In this document: piece by piece, positions 1-4,684 of the stretch
How the letters are laid out: each line of letters starts with the position of its first letter
Position numbering within the stretch: the stretch's first letter is position 1
Origin: Shewanella sp.
GTDB taxonomy: Bacteria; Pseudomonadota; Gammaproteobacteria; Enterobacterales; Shewanellaceae
NCBI GenBank assembly: GCA_004195335.1
Contig: SDWK01000927.1
Span: 1-7,523 of the forward strand
Length of the DNA stretch: 7,523 nucleotides
Direction of reading: 5' to 3'
Made by a program: the position numbers and the translations under genes
Notes under the pieces: model-generated
What the model saw: the letters and a program-made list of their open reading frames with translations, nothing else
Database searches by the model: none
What the model was told of the DNA's origin: nothing

Positions 1-129
1 AATATAACCTGATTTTTATACCTACTTATTCAATTGCTGCCTTATACAGCTGTTTTGAGATGGTTTTAAACTCGCATTGAAGAGTGAGTCAGGTATTATG
101 GAATTAAGGTCAATTACTGGTGGACGACA

Positions 130-915
<786 letters not shown>

Positions 916-987
916 TTTGCCAGCCACAAACCACTTAGCTTAGTGTGATTAAGCGGTTTAGGTATATTAGCGTAAGCGGTGTAAAAT

Positions 988-1013
988 AAGGCGAACTAAG
1001 TTTCGCCTTTTTT
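988..1013 (+). terminator. Intrinsic terminator after the 130-915 gene
   Basis: AAGGCGAA (988-995) and TTCGCCTT (1002-1009) form a perfect 8-bp stem with a 6-base loop, running into six T residues (1008-1013). It lies 72 bases after the stop codon and 33 bases before the next start, so it should separate the two genes. Confidence 0.85.
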
Positions 1014-1046
1014 ATTGGGCTAAATTCGAGAATGAGTGGAGAGGTT

Positions 1047-1340
1047 ATGGGGTTTCGTTGGTTGGTTTTATTTTTTCTGTCGCTTCCAAGCTTGACGGCT
1101 TGCACCCAAGCGCCTGAGTGGACCCTGTTTTATTATGCTGACTCGAAAGATATCCCCGAGTCGGTAATCTTAAGTGACAAAATTTCGGGCTATTATGCGA
1201 CATCGGAGCAATGCCTTGCCAAAGGGAAGGGGTTGATTAGATTAAGTGACTCTGGTGTTGGCAGCTTTCAATGCGGTCACTTGTGTGTGGCAGCCGAGGA
1301 CGATGGCTTGACTTGCGATAGTATGCTCTCGCCTCTGTAG
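1047..1340 (+). CDS. Small predicted lipoprotein with four additional cysteines
   Basis: No named family is recognised. From the ATG at 1047 the product is 97 residues. It opens with a short basic n-region (Gly-Phe-Arg), a hydrophobic core, and a lipobox Leu-Thr-Ala-Cys whose Cys is residue 19, so signal peptidase II processing and lipid anchoring are expected. The residue after Cys is Thr, not Asp, which in the enterobacterial +2 rule would favour the outer membrane. Four further cysteines follow, two of them in a Cys-Gly-His-Leu-Cys cluster, enough for two disulfides. I prefer the start at 1047 because GGAGAGG (1038-1044) sits just before it. An in-frame ATG at 1032 would add five residues but has no good ribosome site. 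The gene lies between two noncoding gaps and is probably its own unit. Substrate status for the nearby DsbA is inference. Confidence 0.7.
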   Translation: MGFRWLVLFFLSLPSLTACTQAPEWTLFYYADSKDIPESVILSDKISGYYATSEQCLAKGKGLIRLSDSGVGSFQCGHLCVAAEDDGLTCDSMLSPL

Positions 1341-1440
1341 CCATGATGCGGCGAAGTTAATTGGATTGGGGGGACGGGCATATCATGTCCGGCAGTCATG
1401 AATCCCCTGTTCATATGTTTAAGTAAAGAGACCCTATTTA

Positions 1441-1734
1441 ATGAAGTTAGATTCATTACAGCTCAATCGAGACTCTAAGAGTCTGTCTATTCAGGCTAAT
1501 ATTGATTTTGAGCAGTTTGAACAGTTTGCCGAGTCACTGGCTCTGGCCAGTGACTCGCGTGTATTAGACCGACAGTGGGGAGCCGACAGACATCAGTGGT
1601 TACTGGAGTTTGAAGGTACGCATATGCAGCTCAACTATGAGTTCTATGGCGATATTTGCTGGTTATCCGTTGAAAACGGTGATGAATTTGAAGTGCTGGA
1701 ATATTTAGCTGGCCTGTTGGAGTCCCATATATGA
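1441..1734 (+). CDS. Conserved-type small acidic protein of unknown function, coupled to srkA (possibly DUF3630-like)
   Basis: This is a 97-residue soluble protein with no signal peptide or membrane segment. It is acidic, with many aromatic residues in its C-terminal half (Trp-Gly, Trp-Leu-Leu, Tyr-Glu-Phe-Tyr-Gly, Cys-Trp-Leu). It ends in a helix-like stretch. It resembles the small DUF3630 proteins I associate with Shewanella and Vibrio, but that is from memory and unverified. Its TGA stop overlaps the srkA ATG (ATGA, 1731-1734), so the two are translationally coupled and almost certainly co-transcribed. In E. coli the gene ahead of srkA is yihD, and this protein does not look like YihD. 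The upstream ribosome site is weak (an AAGAG about 10 bases before the ATG). No biochemical function can be assigned. The context suggests a link to SrkA or envelope stress. Confidence 0.82.
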   Translation: MKLDSLQLNRDSKSLSIQANIDFEQFEQFAESLALASDSRVLDRQWGADRHQWLLEFEGTHMQLNYEFYGDICWLSVENGDEFEVLEYLAGLLESHI

Positions 1735-2735
1735 ATCAAGTTAATCAAGGCTCGGGTTTTCACTTTCGGGCGTTAACCCCTGATCTGATCTTAGACGCGA
1801 TAGAGAGTCTGGGTGTATACCCAGAAACCGGTTTATTGGCGCTCAACAGTTATGAGAATCGTGTCTACCAGTTTAGATGTGATAACAGTGTTCGTTACGT
1901 GGTTAAGTTCTATCGTCCAGAGCGCTGGAGTAATGAGCAGATCCAGGAGGAACATGACTTTTCACAAGCGTTAGTCGATGAAGAGATCCCTGTCGCGACC
2001 CCTGTGATTATCGATGGGCGTTCACTGCACCACTATAAGGGTTTCAGGTTTGCCCTGTTTCCATCGATAGGGGGGCGGTCATTTGAAGTTGATAACCTTG
2101 AGCAATTGGAGGCGACCGGACGTTTCATCGGCCGTATTCATCAATTCTCTCAACAGGCAAAGTTTGAGCATAGAGTTGTGGTTAATCCCCAAATGCTGGG
2201 TGACGAATCCTTGCTCTGGCTTAAGGAGTCTGGTCATGTGCCCAAGTCACTTGTATTACCCTATTTCACTATCGTGGAGCAGGTATTAGAAAAATCCAAA
2301 GAGATCTGGTTTAAGCAGCCCCATAAACAGATCCGACTCCATGGCGATCTTCACCCCAGTAATATCTTGTGGACGCCAGATGGTCCAGGATTTGTTGATC
2401 TCGATGATGCGCGTACAGGACCGGCAGTTCAGGACCTATGGATGATGTTAGCCGGCGATCGATCACAGCGATTATTACAGCTTGAGATTTTACTCGAAGC
2501 CTATGAAGAATTTTGTGAATTTGATAAAAGTGAATTAACCCTCATTGAGCCCTTAAGGGCGATGAGAATGCTACATTATAATGCCTGGCTGAGTCGCCGA
2601 TGGGATGACCCTGCCTTCCCGATGAACTTTCCCTGGTATGCGGAAGAGAGATATTGGGAACAACAGATCCTCTCTTTTAAAGAACAGCTAGCCGTGCTCA
2701 ATGAGCCGGTGTTGAGTCTGACACCCCGTTACTAA
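1731..2735 (+). CDS. srkA: Stress response kinase A (YihE/SrkA), Ser/Thr protein kinase
   Basis: The 334-residue product closely follows E. coli SrkA (328 aa) along its whole length, including Asn-Ser-Tyr-Glu-Asn-Arg-Val-Tyr near residue 39, Val-Val-Lys-Phe-Tyr-Arg-Pro-Glu-Arg-Trp at 57-66, and a C-terminus ending in Leu-Thr-Pro-Arg-Tyr. It has an aminoglycoside-phosphotransferase/choline-kinase-type fold. Lys59 is the likely ATP-contacting lysine. His204-Gly-Asp206 with Asn211 form the catalytic loop. Asp223 in Val-Asp-Leu-Asp-Asp is the metal-binding position. All key residues are present, so the enzyme should be active. In E. coli SrkA is a cytosolic kinase that protects against stress-induced death, is part of the Cpx envelope-stress response, and lies directly before dsbA. 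The same order is kept here, with 123 bases between srkA and dsbA. The start overlaps the preceding gene's stop. Confidence 0.95.
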   Translation: MNQVNQGSGFHFRALTPDLILDAIESLGVYPETGLLALNSYENRVYQFRCDNSVRYVVKFYRPERWSNEQIQEEHDFSQALVDEEIPVATPVIIDGRSLHHYKGFRFALFPSIGGRSFEVDNLEQLEATGRFIGRIHQFSQQAKFEHRVVVNPQMLGDESLLWLKESGHVPKSLVLPYFTIVEQVLEKSKEIWFKQPHKQIRLHGDLHPSNILWTPDGPGFVDLDDARTGPAVQDLWMMLAGDRSQRLLQLEILLEAYEEFCEFDKSELTLIEPLRAMRMLHYNAWLSRRWDDPAFPMNFPWYAEERYWEQQILSFKEQLAVLNEPVLSLTPRY

Positions 2736-2778
2736 TTCACTCATAACGCATTTTGTAACAGAAAATTGAACTTTACGC

Positions 2779-2808
2779 TTGAGATACTCTCAAAATGTAG
2801 ATTATGTT
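2779..2808 (+). promoter_or_regulatory. Candidate sigma-70 promoter for dsbA
   Basis: A -35-like TTGAGA (2779-2784) is followed after 18 bases by a -10-like TATGTT (2803-2808), about 50 bases before the dsbA ATG. The boxes are only moderate matches. Position in the 123-base srkA-dsbA gap makes them plausible, and read-through from srkA is also possible because I see no terminator between the genes. Confidence 0.4.
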
Positions 2809-2858
2809 AGTCTCCACAGAATTAAATAGAATCTGCTTAGAGTTAAAAGGATAAAAGC

Positions 2859-3470
2859 ATGAAAAAAGCGATACTTATTGCCGTTGCTATGTTGATAGCA
2901 CCGATTGCAGCCATTGCAGCCGATTACAAAGAGGGTGTTCATTACACCGTAATCAACCAAGGCCCGGCGACGGCTAAACCTGAAATAGCCGAGTTTTTCT
3001 CGTTCTACTGCCCGCATTGCTTTAATTTTGCCAAGACTGAAGTACCAAAAATTAAAGCCAATCTACCAGAAGGTGTTGTGTTTAAGCAGAACCATGTCGA
3101 GTTCATCGGTAAAGAGATGGGTATCGAGATGTCACGTGCTTTCGCCGTTGCACATCAACTAAAAGTTGATGCAAAAATTGAACATGCGCTTTTTTCTGCA
3201 ATACATGAGAAGAAGCAGCACTTCACTAATCGCGATGATATTCGTCAATTATTTATCACCAATGGCGTGGATGGAAAAGATTTCGATGCCGCGGCAAATT
3301 CGTTCATGGTGAGTGCTCAAATGTCACAGATGAAGCGCGCTACATCCAATGCCAAGATCTCTGGTGTACCAGCCCTCGTGGTTAATGGTAAGTATCGTGT
3401 AGAGACTGCTGCTATTAAGTCATATGACGAGCTTCTCGATATCGCTTACTACCTGACTACGATGAAATAA
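2859..3470 (+). CDS. dsbA: Periplasmic thiol:disulfide oxidoreductase DsbA
   Basis: The 203-residue product starts with a typical Sec signal (Lys-Lys, hydrophobic core, Ala-rich end), probably cleaved after Ala20 or Ala21. The active site Cys51-Pro-His-Cys54 lies in the DsbA context Glu-Phe-Phe-Ser-Phe-Tyr. In the mature protein this falls at about positions 30 and 33, as in E. coli DsbA. The inserted helical domain covers roughly residues 80-160, and the cis-proline is in Gly-Val170-Pro171-Ala. Val before the cis-Pro is the usual DsbA residue. The enzyme donates disulfides to newly exported proteins and is reoxidised by membrane DsbB. Length is normal for the family. AAGGA (2847-2851) sits 7 bases before the ATG. 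The gene follows srkA, as in E. coli, and is closed by a strong terminator at 3507-3532. No frameshift or missing catalytic residue is seen. Confidence 0.96.
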   Translation: MKKAILIAVAMLIAPIAAIAADYKEGVHYTVINQGPATAKPEIAEFFSFYCPHCFNFAKTEVPKIKANLPEGVVFKQNHVEFIGKEMGIEMSRAFAVAHQLKVDAKIEHALFSAIHEKKQHFTNRDDIRQLFITNGVDGKDFDAAANSFMVSAQMSQMKRATSNAKISGVPALVVNGKYRVETAAIKSYDELLDIAYYLTTMK

Positions 3471-3506
3471 CCATTGGTGAAGTAAGTTTGATATTACTAT
3501 ATCGAT

Positions 3507-3532
3507 AAAAGGAGCCTGATGGCTCCTTTTTT
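3507..3532 (+). terminator. Intrinsic terminator after dsbA
   Basis: AAAAGGAGCC (3507-3516), loop TGAT and GGCTCCTTTT (3521-3530) make a 10-bp stem whose GC-rich core runs into six T residues (3527-3532). It lies 36 bases after the dsbA stop. The A-rich 5' side also makes it potentially active in reverse. Confidence 0.9.
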
Positions 3533-3566
3533 ATGTCTGGACTTCTTGTAACTGAGAGTTATGTCG

Positions 3567-3583
3567 ATTGGCCATGGGCCGAT
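3567..3583. repeat. Short palindrome
   Basis: ATTGGCC (3567-3573) faces GGCCGAT (3577-3583) across three bases, with one G-T wobble. It lies about 45 bases before a second hairpin and 100 bases before the REP-like palindrome, so it may be part of one composite repeat. Confidence 0.45.
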
Positions 3584-3610
3584 GATGTTCCAGACAGCAC
3601 TACGGCATTC

Positions 3611-3626
3611 CCTACGTCCGTGTAGG
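3611..3626. repeat. Short hairpin with tetraloop
   Basis: CCTAC (3611-3615) pairs with GTAGG (3622-3626), and a G-T wobble extends the stem to leave the four-base loop TCCG. The arm GTAGG recurs in the REP-like unit 41 bases on (3667-3671), which suggests the two belong to one repeat family. Confidence 0.45.
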
Positions 3627-3665
3627 TCATGGCTAGCAATTGACGTTATGTCTGAGGTTCTGAAA

Positions 3666-3691
3666 TGTAGGAGCGGCTTTAGCCGCGAATG
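3666..3691 (+). repeat. REP-like repetitive extragenic palindrome
   Basis: The segment begins with TGTAGGA, followed by the palindrome GCGGCTTTAGCCGC (3673-3686) and then GAATG. This arrangement, a GTAGGAGCGGCTT head with a complementary GCCGCGA tail, matches the REP elements known from Pseudomonas and seen in other gammaproteobacteria. Such elements are usually intergenic and mobilised by REP-associated tyrosine transposases, none of which is in this window. Copy number in the genome cannot be judged here. Confidence 0.6.
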
Positions 3692-3776
3692 TTTCAGGCT
3701 GGAAGGTCCGAATGTTTTAAGCGATCGCTGGTTTACCGCTTTTCCGTACGTTTGATTATGCAGCCTTTGAAAGGAC

Positions 3777-3813
3777 AAAAAAAACCGTATTTCCTGGTCG
3801 CAAGAAATACGGT
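3777..3813 (-). terminator. Minus-strand intrinsic terminator with no gene in front
   Basis: On the minus strand ACCGTATTTC (3813-3804) and GAAATACGGT (3793-3784) make a perfect 10-bp stem with a 10-base loop, followed by eight T (plus-strand A run 3777-3784). It has the form of a strong terminator, yet no minus-strand gene lies between it and zapB, which starts at 4506 and ends at 4303. Confidence 0.7.
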
Positions 3814-3849
3814 CATCGAGCCATTAGGCTCAGTTTTACCCTGAGTAAC
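3777..3849 (-). ncRNA. Candidate small RNA, about 73 nt, read leftward
   Basis: Read on the minus strand, a transcript starting near 3849 would contain three consecutive hairpin options. They are CTCAG/CTGAG (3845-3829), GAGCC/GGCTC (3831-3818, overlapping the first so that they compete), and the 10-bp terminator stem (3813-3784) followed by eight T. Promoter-like boxes sit at the right distance upstream. There is no open reading frame that this terminator could serve. The start site is estimated as 7 bases after the -10 box. This is inference from sequence alone. A relic of a mobile repeat could leave the same structure. Confidence 0.3.
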
Positions 3850-3855
3850 GAGTCT

Positions 3856-3884
3856 AATTTAACAGGGGGTCAATTTATTGGCAA
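3856..3884 (-). promoter_or_regulatory. Candidate promoter of the small RNA
   Basis: On the minus strand TTGCCA (3884-3879) is followed after exactly 17 bases by TAAATT (3861-3856). The -35 matches consensus at five of six positions and the -10 at four of six. A perfect TTGACA (3891-3886) overlaps just upstream but has no -10 at normal spacing. Confidence 0.3.
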
Positions 3885-3895
3885 GTGTCAATTTA
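3869..3895. repeat. 9-bp direct repeat, period 18
   Basis: GTCAATTTA occurs at 3869-3877 and again at 3887-3895. The copies straddle the -35 region of the candidate minus-strand promoter, so they could be paired protein-binding half-sites or simply part of a repeat element. Confidence 0.5.
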
Positions 3896-3998
3896 AGGTT
3901 ATTCGCTAGCTATTGGTCTGATAGACAATGAGATTTTTTCTGTAGTAAGGCTTGGTTTACAATTTTTCAAAAAAAAATAATTTTTAATGAAACTCTCA

Positions 3999-4010
3999 GG
4001 CTAAAGCCGC
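3999..4010 (-). repeat. Inverted partial copy of the REP-like core
   Basis: Reverse-complemented, these 12 bases read GCGGCTTTAGCC, identical to 3673-3684 of the REP-like palindrome. The second half of the palindrome is not kept here. The two copies face each other about 315 bases apart, with the candidate RNA and terminator between them. Confidence 0.5.
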
Positions 4011-4054
4011 TGTCGAATACAGAGTATTATCTAACTATTAATAATAAAGCGGTC

Positions 4055-4067
4055 GGAGGCTATGTGA
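4055..4067 (+). promoter_or_regulatory. ytfK ribosome site with overlapping start-stop ATGTGA
   Basis: GGAGG (4055-4059) is 4 bases before the GTG chosen as the ytfK start (4064). An out-of-frame ATG at 4062, overlapping it, is followed at once by TGA (4065-4067). It encodes only a start and stop and lies even closer to the same ribosome site, so it could compete with the real start and lower YtfK synthesis. Confidence 0.45.
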
Positions 4068-4276
4068 GAGTTTTTCCTGTCTATGCACCAAAGCTTATCG
4101 TTAAGCATGCGCGTATTTTTCTATCAGGAGTGATCTGGGTTAAAGACTTAGGTCGATTAGAATTTGAAAAAGGGAGGTTTTTATTACCGAGGCGAACTCA
4201 ACCAAACGTTAAACTGGCCATTTTGGAGCTGAACGAACTGATCAGAGCTCAAAGTAGCGAAGCGAAGATAGCTTAA
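4064..4276 (+). CDS. ytfK: YtfK-like (DUF1107) small protein, stringent-response activator family
   Basis: The 70-residue product aligns with E. coli YtfK (68 aa) from its first residues, keeping the pattern Phe-x-x-Tyr-x-Pro, Val-Lys, Ile-x-x-x-Gly, Lys-Asp-Leu/Val-Gly, Phe-Glu/Asp-Lys-Gly and Leu-x-Pro. No signal peptide or membrane segment is present. In E. coli YtfK interacts with SpoT and promotes (p)ppGpp accumulation during phosphate or fatty-acid starvation; carrying this over here is inference by homology. GTG is chosen as start because it matches the homologue's N-terminus and follows GGAGG. No upstream in-frame alternative is needed. The gene is preceded by 593 noncoding bases, so it should have its own promoter, but I cannot define convincing boxes. 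It converges on zapB, with 26 bases between the stops. Confidence 0.88.
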   Translation: MRVFPVYAPKLIVKHARIFLSGVIWVKDLGRLEFEKGRFLLPRRTQPNVKLAILELNELIRAQSSEAKIA

Positions 4277-4284
4277 ATCTTCGC
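4262..4284. terminator. Hairpin between the convergent ytfK and zapB genes
   Basis: GCGAAGAT (4262-4269) and ATCTTCGC (4277-4284) form a perfect 8-bp stem with a 7-base loop that contains the ytfK stop codon. T tracts after it are broken in both directions, so it is a weak or shared terminator at best. Confidence 0.45.
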
Positions 4285-4302
4285 CAAAGCTATATTTGTT
4301 CT

Positions 4303-4506
4303 TTAGTTCATTTCTTCATTGAGCAAGCCAACAAGTCCGGTGACTTTTTCATTCCAAGAATTAAGATCTTGGCTTAACTGTTGGTTTTGCTCTGTCAGGC
4401 TATTGCTTTTCTGCTTCTCTTCTTCAAGCTCCATTTTTAGTAGCTCAATAGTTTCGAGTGCTGCCTGGATTTTTGTCTCCAGTTTGGACAGTAGTTCAAG
4501 GCTCAT
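4303..4506 (-). CDS. zapB: Cell division protein ZapB
   Basis: The 67-residue product is almost entirely a coiled coil (residues 4-55) with regular Leu/Ile heptads and no signal or membrane segment. The start (Met-Ser-Leu-Glu), the Lys-Leu-Glu-x-Lys-Ile/Val-Gln motif, Asn-Ser-Leu, the single Trp in Asn-x-Trp and the end Gly-Leu-Leu-Asn-Glu-Glu all match E. coli ZapB. ZapB forms filaments that join ZapA-bound FtsZ rings and the MatP-organised terminus, and so supports Z-ring placement. It is shorter than E. coli ZapB (81 aa as annotated). The difference between the Asn-Ser-Leu and Trp landmarks is about 14 residues, which equals two heptads. AGGA lies 6 bases before the ATG on the minus strand. 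It is divergent from the transporter gene at 4685 and convergent with ytfK. Confidence 0.92.
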   Translation of the reverse strand: MSLELLSKLETKIQAALETIELLKMELEEEKQKSNSLTEQNQQLSQDLNSWNEKVTGLVGLLNEEMN

Positions 4507-4586
4507 GGGAGGTCCTAGTAGTTTCTGGATGGAATGGTGATTCTATCAGTGCAGATACAGCAGTGAATAGTTAATTATGCTGAATG

Positions 4587-4615
4587 TCTATAAATTCTAT
4601 ATAAATTAGTGTGAA
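4587..4615 (-). promoter_or_regulatory. Candidate zapB promoter
   Basis: On the minus strand TTCACA (4615-4610) and TATAGA (4592-4587) are separated by 17 bases, about 80 bases upstream of the zapB start. The -35 matches five of six positions and the -10 four of six. It abuts the candidate promoter for the divergent transporter gene. Confidence 0.35.
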
Positions 4616-4647
4616 TTGTGTTTTTTTTGTACGTGTTATGATATCAC
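4616..4647 (+). promoter_or_regulatory. Candidate promoter and operator-like dyad for the transporter gene
   Basis: An extended -10 (TG at 4634-4635, one base, then TATGAT at 4637-4642) is preceded by a weak -35-like TTGTGT (4616-4621) at a short 15-base spacing. The -10 lies inside an imperfect dyad, GTGTTATGATATCAC (4633-4647), whose arms match at six of seven pairs around a central G. A repressor bound there would block the promoter. No known regulator is assigned. Confidence 0.35.
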
Positions 4648-4684
4648 CCTTATTTTCTTCTTCATTTCCTCGTGGAACATTTCA

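Larger units (their letters stand above)
3533..4063. other. Long noncoding gap between dsbA and ytfK, rich in small palindromes
   Basis: I find no credible protein gene in these 531 bases. The left part (3560-3730) is GC-richer and holds several short hairpins, including a REP-like palindrome. The middle holds a minus-strand terminator and a candidate small RNA. The right part (3920-3990) is very AT-rich with A and T runs. Short open frames here overlap the palindromes and lack ribosome sites. The composition and palindromes suggest inserted repetitive extragenic DNA rather than a decayed gene. Confidence 0.7.

Noticed and set aside
1032..1046. Upstream ATG for the small lipoprotein
   Set aside because: No ribosome site before it, whereas GGAGAGG directly precedes the ATG at 1047, which gives a standard lipoprotein signal.
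1441..1734. Assignment of the small gene before srkA as yihD
   Set aside because: E. coli yihD holds the same position, but the sequences show no visible similarity.
2083..2289. Plus-strand frame inside srkA in another phase
   Set aside because: It lies wholly inside the well-conserved srkA and has no independent support.
2736..2858. CpxR box (GTAAA-N5-GTAAA) upstream of dsbA or the srkA operon
   Set aside because: E. coli precedent made me look, but only single half-sites such as GTAAC near 2755 and GTAAA near 1424 are present.
2802..3017. Minus-strand frame over the dsbA promoter and signal peptide
   Set aside because: It is antisense to the certain dsbA start region and has no family resemblance.
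3720..3729. Perfect palindrome AGCGATCGCT
   Set aside because: A 10-base palindrome with a GATC centre is expected by chance at this frequency and has no added context.
3561..3755. Open frame of 64 codons on the plus strand after dsbA
   Set aside because: It spans the REP-like palindromes, has no ribosome site and its translation has no protein-like pattern. It is a by-product of repeat DNA.
3497..3778. Open frame of 93 codons on the minus strand
   Set aside because: It covers the dsbA terminator and the same palindromes, lacks a ribosome site, and its start lies within the A run of the orphan terminator.
3735..3816. 27-codon minus-strand frame starting at the ATG at 3816
   Set aside because: It reads straight through the terminator stem and T run and has no ribosome site.
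4610..4630. CRP site starting at TGTGA before the transporter
   Set aside because: The TGTGA half-site at 4610-4614 has no TCACA partner at the required spacing.
4616..4684. Upstream ATG adding 23 residues to the transporter
   Set aside because: The extension is Cys/Phe-rich, overlaps the predicted promoter and has no ribosome site. The ATG at 4685 begins a normal family N-terminus.
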